Translations under genes and position numbers: made by a program
Shown: positions 53,074 to 63,749 of the stretch, in pieces
Position numbering within the stretch: position 1 is the first letter of the stretch
Layout: each line of letters begins with the position of its first letter
Notes under the pieces: model-generated
What the model saw: the letters and a program-made list of their open reading frames with translations, nothing else
Database searches by the model: none
What the model was told of the DNA's origin: nothing
Assembly: GCA_905178155.1 (NCBI GenBank)
Contig: CAJINV010000013.1
Location: 1,616,281-1,680,280, forward strand
Source of the DNA: Amoebophrya sp. A120
Taxonomy: Eukaryota > Sar > Dinophyceae > Syndiniales > Amoebophryaceae
Direction: 5' to 3'
Length of the DNA stretch: 64,000 nt

Positions 53074-56000
53074 CTATATCGCAGTGCTTTCCGCCAAATC
53101 CAGGTCGTGAATGTTGCACGTTTGGTCCCAGCTCGAGGTCAGCACTCGGTAGCGGTCAGGTCGGGAACTCAGCGGATCTTTCATCCACGCAACGTTTGTC
53201 GCCCCGAGACTGTGCCCGATCAGGCTCAGCTGTATAGAGAATTTCAGAAGATTTTCGAATCCATGATTCTCGTCATGCTGAACAAGACCCGATTACACAG
53301 TCAGTTTCATCTCATGCAGATGAAAGCACTGCAAAGCAAGAATACCATTCCGTCCGAGAAGCCGTCCTGCTTGATTCGGTGCACCTCCAAGCTCATGGCC
53401 TTCGCTGTCTCGGTGTATTTGGCACGCATCCTGGTCCTTACGTCGACGTCGCTCTCGGACTCTAGTCGCTTTCGCTTCTCCAGCACCGTGCGGAGCTTTT
53501 CTTTTCGGATCTGCAAGTCGTTCACCCGAAAGATGCGCACGCTCCCGTCCTCGCAGGCTGTGGACACGTACTTCTTGTCAGGGGACGCCGACACCGAGCG
53601 GACCTAGAAATAAATGCATCACAAGTGACCAATTTCCTGCTGGAATAGAAAAGATGTTGAGACGCAGTATCTATCAAAATACACCCAGTACCCTGCCAAC
53701 GATGCTGGGCGATCCTGCAATTCATGCGACAGTCAGAAACAAAACTTTAGTATAAAGTACGGGCGCAATGTGTCCGAGGAAGGACTCGGCGACGTTGCCC
53801 TGGTAGTCCGACATTCGCAGGTCCCATTTTTTTGCTTTGTTATCACCGCCGGAGGTATGGAGAGATAGCAAAGGTTCTTTTCTAAATGCATATGTACAGC
53901 AGGCACATGATCCTCGGTTCTAATTTTTCTACTCTATATGATGTTCCATGCTGCGCATCATGCGCTACCACTTGTAACTCGTCAAACTGGTACTGCTCAC
54001 GCGCAGCAACATAGCTGGTGAAGACTGTTCACCGCCTGTTCTTCATGCGTCAGACCTTCCCACTTTCTCTCTTGCCATAACACGTCAACAAAGTCCTGTC
54101 GTCTTCCAGCCAGTACAGACCCAGAACCGGCTGTCTATCGTGTGCGTGCAGTAGTTCGATGCCGGTCTGGAGCGTTATCCTATTTGCCAGCGTGCTCGCG
54201 GCGAGCCAGAAACCACGACTTTGGTTGACCCGGGCGTCCCAGAGCCTCACATGCCCGTCCTTGCCCGCAGTGGCAAAAACTGTTGGAGTGGCCTGTAGAT
54301 GTGTTTAGAATCGTTCTTGCGTTGCAGAGCACTTTAACTTCGCCGAGCCGTGCTATACACTCTACTGTAATTTCATCAGATGCATTGGAAAGAAACCTTG
54401 AGCTGGTAACTGGAAAGAATAAACCCTCACAGTAAAGACCTGTGAAAACGCGGTTTTTGTCACTGCCGAGCCCGTGCCGACGTAGGTGACCGGGTCGGTG
54501 TAGCCGATGTGGCAATCCCAGCTCCACACGGCACCCCCCTTCTGCAGGTCCACCACCGAGCAGCGGCCCGTGCTGTCGCCGCACACCGCGAGATTCGGCA
54601 GTACCCGACTCATGTCCACCGTGTGCAGATTCCCGACCGTGTTCGTCATTTTCGAGCTTAACTGCGCTTGCAGCTGCAGCTTCTTGCCCACCCCCGCCGC
54701 TGTGTTCACCGAATACAGGGCCAACGTGCCCTTCTTCGTCTCCGGAAAGTCTGTCGGCAGGGACGGTCCTATGCATTGCAAATATGTCTGGGTCTGGAAG
54801 GATGCAAGGTCTGTCATGCTTGTCTGGCATGACTAAAAGTTTTGTGATGCGTGTCCAAGAAGAGACCCTTTCGCCTGTCACGCAATAACGCAGTTTGTCA
54901 CGCGAAAAATGCAACACAAAGAAGCGCCGATATTTCTCATGCTTGGCTGTCCATTACAGAGCATTCACTACTCTCAACGCAGCATTACAAGTTTCCAGAC
55001 CCAGACATATTTGCAATGCGTAGGCCCCCCAGACAGACAGAGTTTCTCGTCGGCGGACAAACAGAGGTCGTAGCTTGGCATGGCGTTCAGCTCCTGCTCC
55101 ACGGCGACGGGAGCGCCGGCCGGGTTTTTTACCGCGGTGGACCAGAAACGAAGCCCGTCGTGCCCCCCGGAAATGAACGTTTTTCCGACCGCATTTTTCT
55201 CCACGTTCGCAGAGAGCCAGCAACAACTGTCGACGCCGGGATATGGGAAGGGATGAAAGTAGTGCGGCTTGCATTTGCTGTACTGTCTTCCTCCAGCTCA
55301 AGCATGCATCACAAAGTCGCTCTTCTCTACGGCATGCACCACAACAGGGATAGGCGATAAAATATCTTATTGCCAATGCACAGACACAACAGCTACGGCA
55401 GCGGAATCTCTCCCTCCCATACTTTCAGATGCCCTTTCAACTTCAGAACGGGGTCCTGCGTGTCAGGTATTCGGTACCGGTCGGCAAACTTGGCATCGCG
55501 TTTGTGATTGGAAAAATTTGCAACTTTTTACTCTTGGAACCAACAAGTCAATTTGCGTTATTGCACTTTTCGCTACAAGTCAAAAGTACGCTTAAAAACA
55601 AGTTGTGCGAATGTGCAAGGCAAAACGTTGGCTTCCAAAAATTGCACAGAGGTTTTGTTGCTCCCTTGTCATACTGCTCGCACTCGTACTTGTAATCCAC
55701 GGTGTCCAGGCAGGCTAAAAATTCATCGAAGTCCGGAAACCTGTGATTCGTATTCGTGCATCTGACACAAGAAACAGCGGCTGTCAACATGCGTACCTGT
55801 AAAAATCACCTCCTCAAGAACAACCGAGGCAAACAGCAACAATCTTTTCTATACCTGGCTCGGTAGTACTCGTGGCAGCGGGGGTCTTGCGGGTCTTTGA
55901 AGAGGCGCAAGTCGCGTTTGCTCTTCGCCGACATGTGTCTATTCAATGACTTCTCCATCAGCGCAAAGGGGTCCGAGTCCCTATCAAAAGGAAAAATCCC

Positions 56001-56415
56001 CCCTCCCCATATCAAAACGATACTTCTGATGCTGGATTTGGATACACAAGCCAAATTTGTCTTGCAGCACAGGACTGCAGGCATATGCCGAGCCTGAGGC
56101 AAGAGGTTTTGACGTAGGTGCCTAGTATGACAAACGTCTATGCTCTAGGCCCAACAGCATCACAAACCGCCTACATAGTGCGGCGGACGCTCTAGAGTTG
56201 CCTTCTTGCAAGACAAAGAGGATTTGTGGTCACAAATCCGCATCACAAATTTTCAGGCGCATGATTTTCCAATATGGGGAGGGGGATTTTTCCTTACGAT
56301 AGTCTCCGAACAGCGACCGGGTGGTGCTCAGCGAGGGCGAAAGGCCTCCCTGGCCGCCCCGCGTCCCCGCGATTGGGGACTTGTCGAGCGGGAGCTTCTG
56401 CAGGGTCGGCTGCAT
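53074..56415 (-). CDS. WD40-repeat protein
   Basis: About ten exons: 56415-56302, 55981-55855, 55761-55665, 55492 to about 55423, about 55226-55023, 54769-54441, 54292 to about 54056, about 53881-53761, 53603-53346, 53229-53074. ATG at 56415. The N-terminal part (PRCHEYYRARC, FPDFDEFLACLDTVDYKYECEQYDKFADRYR) is not a domain I know. WD repeats follow: GKTFISGGHDGLRFWS, NLAVCGDSTGRCSVVDL, TVFATAGKDGHVRLWDAR, LHTSGGDNKAKKWDLRM, KYVSTACEDGSVRIFRV and IGHSLGATNVAWM...VLTSSWDQTCNIHDL, with a charged helical insertion (EKRKRLESESDVDVRTR) before the last. It is a scaffold-type propeller of unknown partners. Three introns are introners, the rest mostly GT-AG. Two junctions (55423/55226 and 54056/53881) are uncertain by a few bases. 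Confidence 0.82.
54770..55022 (-). mobile_element. Introner, family 2 (253 bp)
   Basis: Ends TATGCATTGCAAATATGTCT...GGGTCTGGAAG and complement ending GCAATGCGTA; flanks ggtcc/ggccc match at four of five. Excision joins ...EKLCLSGG to PSLPTDFPETKKG.... Confidence 0.93.
55493..55664 (-). mobile_element. Short atypical introner (172 bp)
   Basis: Internal inverted repeat (ggaaaaatttgcaac / cttccaaaaattgca) but no TATC...GATA ends; flanks acttg/ccttg match at four of five. Excision joins ...ECEQYDK to FADRYRIPD... in frame. The weakest member of the set. Confidence 0.6.
55982..56301 (-). mobile_element. Introner, family 1 (320 bp)
   Basis: Family-1 C/G-tract inverted ends; flanks gtccc/gtctc match at four of five. 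Excision joins ...TTRSLFGD to SDPFALMEKSL.... Confidence 0.93.
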
Positions 56416-57425
56416 AGTGCTACTCGTCGGTTTTGCACTCGTGGAGCTTTGGGACGGTACGGAGAAGCTAAAGCGCGGAGTGATGTTGATGTCAGAAGCC
56501 AGACATCAAATGGGAAAAACACAAGCAGCGGTCTTGTTTGTGATCATGCTTCACATTATTTTCTGTCTTTACCCAGCAGCAGCACGGACGCGTGTTCATT
56601 CGCATTACCAGACGTCTCTGAAAGACCGTCCTCTGCCCTGCATGCATACAGCATCACAAACAACAATCTGCGGCTGCTCGTCACTCCCTGGATACCGACG
56701 ACGGAGTCAGTCTTTCGGGCATGATAGGTTGAAAGTAGATATCACTCTACAGGAGATGAACTTTTGGAAAAACGAAGCTGTGTCGTGTCTTCCCGGTCAA
56801 AAAGCATGGCGAAGCCAAGATCAAAGTCGTTGGGGTTCTGAATGAGTAATGCTGCACGGCAAATGATAAAATTCCAGTAAACAGAAAGGACGCGGCCTGC
56901 TCGTTCTAGATAAGACAGTTTGATCCTCTTTCTCTCACACACTCGGGCGAAAAAAGAACGTCAGAATTGCAAAATCACTCTGGCGCCGTGCCCTTGTTGC
57001 GCAAGGGCAAGATGCTCCGAAAACAAAAAATAGCAACAGCACTCCCAAGTTTTGCTTTGTTTCTTCTCTGCTACAGAACAACCGTCGCGGACTCCCACCC
57101 GGAAAAACTGCTTGTGCGTGAATCACAGGACGCATTAGCTTCTAATTGCATTTTTCACCAACGGAAAAAGAAAAACATATCCTGCGGTCACATTATCCTC
57201 TTGTCACTCTGCAAAACGACCTAGTTGTATCATGGCGCGTATAGCGCGTCAGACTATGAATGCGCACAAACTTTTCTCAACCATCGCAGAAGTTCGGAAT
57301 ACTATGATACTTGCACTTAGATGAGTGTAGCCACAACTATGATCATGTACACTACTATTACTCACTTAGTTTCCACGAAAAAACGGACCATCACAGTCAT
57401 CCTACAGAAAATGCTTACTCGTGAA
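56416..57425. other. Intergenic region, nothing recognised
   Basis: 1 kb between the WD40 start and the bestrophin-like stop. No conserved coding sequence or repeat noticed. Confidence 0.5.
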
Positions 57426-57526
57426 CTATTTCCAGTGACGAGCAGAATGTGGTGCTAGTGCTACATCATCTTCTTCGTAGTAACTATTCAGAAAACCACC
57501 TCTACTTCTAAAGTCTCTCTCCCCAC

Positions 57527-57563
<37 letters not shown>

Positions 57564-60428
57564 TTCCATTTCCGTGACACCTACATTTGCGTCGTTGTAG
57601 TAAAAGTTGCTAGTGCCTCCTGCGCCTGTTGTCTCGACGTACGCTGTTCCATCCTCGTAGGCAACTCCATCGTACTGCTCGTCAGCTGCTGTCGTTGCGT
57701 ACTGGCCACCATACGCGGCCTGCGTCTCGTCATAAAACTCTTCATCTAAGCCGCCCTCTTCTATCACCACGTCCTCTCCGCCTACATAAACCGCCTCCCC
57801 CTCGGCTTGCTGGACTACTGCCACTGCACCACCAGCTCCGGTGCTACCCCCGAGCCCGACGTTGTGAAAATTACTATCGTATGCGCCCTGCTCCGTCTGC
57901 CGTTGCCGTTCGGCCTCCAGATTGCTTTGCCGCTTTTGCTCCTCCTCTACGCCGTACTGCTTTGCCATTTCAATCAAGTTCGCCAAGTGCTTCTGCGGAC
58001 GCTTCATCGTTTTCCGCTCCCCGCCAATGTGCGAAAACCCGAGCAGGGACGTGAGGTGCACGTTGCTCATCATGTTTTCGAAGTCCTCGCTGACGTGCTT
58101 CCGGTTCAGCCGCATCCACAGGTCCTGCTCCAGTTTGGCCACGTCGCAGGACTCAAACGCAAAGTTCAAAATTTCCAGCTCCCGCAGGTACTCCGCCTGC
58201 CAGTAGCCGCGCACGTCGAAGTCGTCCAGATCGTCGCCCCAGGGGTCCTCCAGCGTCTGTGCGAGGTAAACCAGCCCGAGCCAGAACCAGTACATGACCA
58301 CCAGGCCGAGCGCCTGGTAGGGAAAGTGTTTGTAGGGCGTGTCGATCCCGGTCTTGATCGTGTCGATCAGCGCGGCCTCGTAGGTGGACAGGAAGGTGAC
58401 GATGAAGAGACTGAACACGAGGAAGTGCAAAAACTGGTAGGGCAGTACCGACAGCGCGAAGTTGCTCATCTTGATGGAGTCCGCCTGGATGCGGGCGAGC
58501 CGGCTGTTCAGTGCGGCGGCCTGGGGGGCCGAGATCCAGTTGTTCTTGCGCCCCAGCTCCACCAGCGCCGCCGCGCGGTAAGACAGGTTGTACACCCCGG
58601 ATTCCGCGTAGGGGGTGTTTGTCATGGACCCCAGCTATGCATTGCAGATATGTCTGGGTCTGGAATAAACTTGTGATGCAAGGAAGGGAAGAGCGAGCAC
58701 TCTGTAATGTGCTGCCCAGCACGACAAGTTTTTTCGTGGTTCTGAGTTGCGTACTCCGCATGAGAAACAGCGTTTTTGCATGACAGGCAAGAGAAGCTCT
58801 TCTCGGCCACGCAATACAGATTTCAGAGCCATACCAGACTAGCATGGCAATCAATATCGCAATCTCCCAGACCCAGAAGTATTTGCAGTTGATACCAGCC
58901 GGGCGGGCAGCATGACCAGGTTCTTCAGCTGCTCGTAGTCGTCGTGGTCGATGAAGACGTGGCGCGAGTGAATGAAGGGCAGCAGCGAGTCTTCGCGGAC
59001 GGACTCCGCGCCGAAGTCCGCGAACGTGACCACGAAGGCGGCGGTCATGTAGCCGAACATCTTTCGGCACGCCTCGTACTGCTCCGTGGCGTCCTCCGTG
59101 CTGGTCCACGACGAGGAGAGCACGGCGCAGAAACTCGACGTGACCGCCGTACACTCGTTCCGCAGGTCGTTCAGCGACCAAAACATGTCGAAATAGCGGC
59201 CCACGGTGAAGTTCAGGTAAAAGATGGTGGCGAACCCGGCCACCACCTTGATGGAATCGGAAAAGGATTCGTACTCGTCCGGCAGGTCCACCAGCCCGTT
59301 GTGCAGACAGATGCGGCACACGACGTACATCACGACGTGCACGTAGAGCATCACGTCCTTTAAAATCCGCTGCGACACGGTGTCGAGGTACATGAAAATC
59401 TTCAGCCGCGAGTAGCGCTCCTCGCCCCGGAAGTTGCGGCGGTACTCGGCCCAGAGCCGCCCCCGCTCGGTCATGTCGTCGTGGCCCGGCTCCTTCTATG
59501 CATTGCAAACGTGTCTGGGTCTGGAAACTTATGATGCTAATACATGCGTCACAAACTGATTCCAATACGCGGCCGCGCATGACAAATTTCTGAGCGGCTG
59601 CGTCGTGCGTAACCCGCATGAGAGGTCGCGTTTTTGCATGACAGAGGGTCAGTGCGATTCCACAACATGCATTACAGAGCTCAGGGGCATGCGAGTTCAG
59701 CAATACAAATCTCGCAATCTTCCCGACCCAGACATATTTGCAATGGATACCTTCTCGTCGTCCGAGCCCGCGGCGGCGGCGTGGGGATCCTCGTCCCGCC
59801 GCACCACGTCGGCCATGGCCTGCCGCAACCGCTGGTGCCGCAGAAACTGCACGCGCGCCATGGCGCGCTGCTTCTTCTTGTTCTCCGCCACGACCTCCTT
59901 CCGCAGCTCGGTCCGCACCACGGTGTCCTTTGCGGCCTGCCACAGCTTGCCGGGCGACCGCACCACGCGCGCCACCAGCCCCTGCTCCTTCCGCCGGTTC
60001 AACCGCTTCAGTTCCGCCAGGGGCAGGTTGATGGCTTCGTCCTGGGCGGAGGGTGCCCCGCCCCTGCCCTTCTTGGGACTCGCCGATGATGAAGACCCTG
60101 CCGCGGAGGTGGGTCCACCCCCCCGGGGCGGCCGTGGGATGCGCTGCACATTCGTCGGTACGGTCGTTGTCGTGTTCGGGGTCGCTACAGCTCCAGGAGC
60201 ATTAGCTGCGGGAGCTTGGTCTTGTTCAACGGCTACTTCTCCACTGTTCATCTGTAGTTGGCCGCCGTTTTCTCGTCCAATTGCGGCTCCGTCGCTGCCG
60301 GCTGTGGGATTTGTCGTCGGGAGTAGATTGGAATTTTGCGCCGCCTCAATCTCCACTGCCGGCACCGCCGCTGTATTCGAAACTACGACATCCGCTGTGG
60401 CTGGAGCCGCCCCAGCGACAGCAGCCAT
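57426..60428 (-). CDS. Bestrophin-like anion channel
   Basis: Three exons joined across two introners: 60428-59750, 59496-58895, 58635-57426 (about 830 residues). ATG at 60428. A low-complexity and basic cytosolic N-terminus (ending ...ADVVRRDEDPHAAAAGSDDEK) precedes the channel core. Membrane segments include DVMLYVHVVMYVVCRICL, FATIFYLNFTVGRYFDMFW (the R/W pore-lining region), FHFLVFSLFIVTFLS and LGLVVMYWFWLGLVYL. The sequence DPWGDDLDDFDV corresponds to the bestrophin calcium-clasp motif (NPFGEDDDDFE type), suggesting calcium-sensitive gating. The C-terminus is Gly/Tyr/acidic with an Asp run. Bestrophins conduct chloride or bicarbonate; membrane location is unknown. Upstream frames that read through the introners are not real. 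Confidence 0.82.
57527..57564. repeat. (cat)n trinucleotide run coding for poly-Asp
   Basis: About 12 uninterrupted cat units; on the minus strand they encode about 12 consecutive Asp residues near the C-terminus of the bestrophin-like protein. Confidence 0.95.
58636..58894 (-). mobile_element. Introner, family 2 (259 bp)
   Basis: Ends TATGCATTGCAGATATGTCT and GTATTTGCAGTTGATA; perfect 5-bp repeats CCAGC (58631-58635, 58895-58899). Excision joins ...VMLPARLG to SMTNTPYAESG.... Confidence 0.95.
59497..59749 (-). mobile_element. Introner, family 2 (253 bp)
   Basis: Ends TATGCATTGCAAACGTGTCT and ACATATTTGCAATGGATA; perfect 5-bp repeats CCTTC (59492-59496, 59750-59754). Excision joins ...AGSDDEK to EPGHDDMTERG.... 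Confidence 0.95.
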
Positions 60429-61689
60429 CTTGTGTGAATTCTGCGACTACTAAGATGAAAGTTGATTACGAAAGTGAAGAAAGTATGAAGGGTGTTGCAA
60501 TGCTATTGCTGACTGTTCCTTATCCTGTTAGTGCTACAACAAGGTAAGTACATAGGTATTTTAAAAATCTTTCAAAATTAATTTTGTTGTTACGTCGTCC
60601 ACGGGACCCGTTTCAAATTCGTCACAACTGTGCGCTGCTTTCATGATGAGTTCGGGTGGTCAGGGTGGTCAAACAAGAATTTATTCGTACTATCACACAG
60701 CGTAGTCGAAGAACGAACAAGACTGCGACGATTTGGACGATCGGGGGACAAGGAGCTACTCCTACGTGTGGAGAACGAAAGACGAAACATAACGTCTGGG
60801 TCTGCATCTCAGATAACCTGTAGTTGAAACGAACAAAAAAAGCGCATTTACTTATATTCTTGTCAAACACGACGTCGGCACGAACGGACTGCCACGACAA
60901 AGCACGATGACGAGTCCATTGAGAACGTTAAACTTTGAACTTTTCGGAGGCTCACCAAAACGGACATTTGTGTCCGTGCTCGGAAAGGACGGATCATTAG
61001 TATGCTTTCTTTCAGGCGAACAAAAACGATCTTTTTCTCCGCAAGCAGAGTTATTTGAGACATCTACTCAGCCGTGAAGGCAACTTGTTTCGACCAGGAC
61101 AATTTCATACCTCTCTCGCCCTTCTCATGCCTGCTGGCGCCGGCCGCGCAGTCGCTACTGTACAAGTTTTTATCCGATTCAATCGTAGTACGTCAAATTT
61201 TACACATTTTTCCCGATGAAGTAATCCAATACGAAATGCGAACTGGAATTGTTCAGGAGGAACTTCTTACACAACTTCATCCCAAAGGTGAGTGTTCGTG
61301 TTGTTCCTGTCGTCAATCCTACAGCAAAAAGTTCTGCAATCGTTTTAGTACAGTTAGTTTTTTCATTGAGAAATATTTTCACCACAGAAGAACAAATTGT
61401 CCGACACTTTTTCCTCTTTTTACAAGCGTCGTAAATCGTAATCATCTGCTCGCTTCGACGTTTTCCCAAACTCGATGTCGTACTCCAACAGAACCCGCCC
61501 TACGCAAGCTTGTTCATCAGGAGGGCACGTATGCTGTGATAAACCCCTGAGGCATCATCATCAAATTACCTCGTTTCTGCACATCATGCGCATCCTTGTC
61601 AACATCACTGTCCCAGCTGCTGAAGTTTCGCTGAGCAAAACAGAATCAGAAACGCTCCTCATTTTGCACAAATATAAACGGGCAGAGCG
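60429..61689. other. Intergenic region, nothing recognised
   Basis: About 1.26 kb with only short or compositionally odd frames (a plus-strand frame at 61074-61550 has no recognisable domain). Confidence 0.45.
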
Positions 61690-62872
61690 CCTAATTTGAT
61701 TTTCCGATGACAAGGGTTAATAGAATCTTCCGGCGTACGCTGACTGGCCGAATGCTTGAGTACTGGCGGCCCGCGGTCCAGAAACTGGGCTCTTCCCACC
61801 GCCGAGTAGGTTCTCGTCAGCCGTGCGAGGAAATCAGACGGAAAAATCAAGACACTGAACACCAGCAAGCCAAAATACCCCATGCAAAGTTCTGATGCTA
61901 CGTGCAACGCAAATGGATGCAGTTACGAGAAGTGAAGAAATAAACAATCTTCATTTCGTTGTCTGTCGCAACGAATGCGGCATGCTGCTTCAAAAAGCAG
62001 ATTCTTTTCGACGCAGACCCGCTGAGATTATTGGCTGCATCCAGTTATTGGTTTTTAGAGCAACTGCAACTCTGTCACCGTTAAGCAACTACTCCGGTAA
62101 GAAAAGTGCTTTTTGGTACTTATGGTGTCCTGGCTGCAATTTTCCATCTGATAGACTGGCTCCGAGTCACGCAGTCCGGCGGCGCGCAGCGGATAATCGT
62201 AGGGTCGCTGGGGAAACCGAATTTTGTTTCTCGGTAGTATGAAGTCGTAGTAATGGGTTCGATGCATTTTTGCGTGTTCATCTTCATCCGTAAGTAATCT
62301 ACTTGACATACACGTGAACTTGCTCATGCACGCCGGATCTCCGGTGTTACAGAAATAGGTGCATGCACCAGGAATTTTTTTGCCTGGACCCAGAACCAGC
62401 TGCCCGAGTTACGATTGACAAATAAAACTCTTGCTAGCGAAAAAATTGTGGGTCAGGAACGGAGTGTGGCCAAAAAAGTAGTTTCTCTTTGATTTCGTTT
62501 TCCTGCATCGAACTGAAAAAACTCCATGCATTCCGCGGATACTCTCGACGTCGTAGGGATCTTGAAACCCGTTTTTGTTGAACCTGTGGTCAAAATGCTG
62601 ATGACATGATGGTGCTGACATGATGGTGTATGAAATTTACCAGTGTTCACCCGCATGATAAGTCGCATGATTTGGATTATTTTTTCGTACGGTAGTCATA
62701 AAAGAAAAATTGCGAAAAATTCATACCAGCTCCAATTCCCGTCCTTCCTCCACATTCCGATTTGGTCCCGGCTCGTTACTGCCAACTTCTCGGCTTTGAT
62801 GAGCGCCTCCCCGCGCACGAGGTCCCACCCGACAGGGTCGAAAGCCCGACCCTGTTTCAGCTGAAACGTCAT
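61690..62872 (-). CDS. Unrecognised multi-exon gene, possible small membrane protein
   Basis: First exon 62872-62727: ATG, 48 codons (MTFQLKQGRAFDPVGWDLVRG...WRKDGNWS) then a GTATGA donor; it joins in phase to an exon starting 62583 after CCACAG (FNKNGFQDPYDVESIRGMHG...). Further coding-like segments in the same direction are near 62300-62120 (DEDEHAKMHRTHYYDF, NKIRFPQRPYDYPLRAAGLRDSEPVYQMEN) and near 61885-61690, with a hydrophobic stretch (MGYFGLLVFSVLIFPSDFLARL). The first junction is convincing; later ones are not resolved. Size and composition would suit an organellar membrane-complex subunit, but I do not recognise it. Confidence 0.4.
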
Positions 62873-63749
62873 TTTGGTGTAGTTTTATGTCGAGATGAGT
62901 TCTTCTTCTTACGTTTCCTGCGTTGCTATACGACTTCAACGTTCTTGCCCTGTCGCCAAGAATCAAACAGTGCCTTTCCGTCTACGCTTGTTGTAGCAGG
63001 TGAGTTTTACCAGTAGGAAAAAGTAGGTTTCGCAGTAAAGCTCTCTATTCCGCCCAAATTCCTATGCGATACACGATTTTTGCCTACGACAAGAAGGATC
63101 CGAAATGAATGCCGAGGCGTCAAAACAACAGCATCCTCACACAAATGAACGAATAGTATCGACCAGGAATCGATAATGTCGAAGATTCACGTCAAGATGG
63201 CAATACGCGTGGCAGGGCCTGTGCCAGTTTCTACGTAATTCGACGGAGGTGTCGTGCACTTTACAGATGCTACATTGTACTCCTACCACAGACAATTTCT
63301 ACAGTACCGACCTCTACGCTAATTCGCTCTGGCAGCTCGCTTGGAAAACAGCGCTCACCATTCGTCTGCACACCGATCTTCATCGGTATAATTCATATGC
63401 CATACGTCCGCGATCCAGAAAGCGAAAACGACTTACTTGTGGAACAGCAAAATTCCGGTATCGACTTTATTCCCAAAGACAAACTGCGACATGATTTGTT
63501 TCTCTTCGGGCACTATGCACTGCTCTGAGTTCTCCTCATGTACTCCTTTCTTCGACGTCGCAGTACTATGTAGCTTGTGTAGCTCCAGAGATCGATGTCG
63601 GCAGCGAAGATGAAGAAAAAAAATGGCCATACATCGCAACTCGCTCCGTCCTCCCTTCTCCACGTGATGTTGACGTCGCCGAGACCACTCTTAAAGCTTG
63701 TCAACTCGGCTTTGTCGACCGTCGACTGCAACAAACTAGGGACCACTAC
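62873..63749. other. Intergenic region, nothing recognised
   Basis: About 880 bp between the unrecognised gene and the RAP-protein stop; no supported feature. Confidence 0.45.

Noticed and set aside
58153-59943. Long 596-codon minus-strand frame across the bestrophin-like gene
   Set aside because: It runs through two introners in a shifted frame and has Arg/Gly/Pro-rich shadow composition; the channel motifs are in another frame.
61074-61550. 158-codon plus-strand frame as a gene
   Set aside because: Ordinary length for chance here, no recognisable domain, opposite to all neighbouring host genes.
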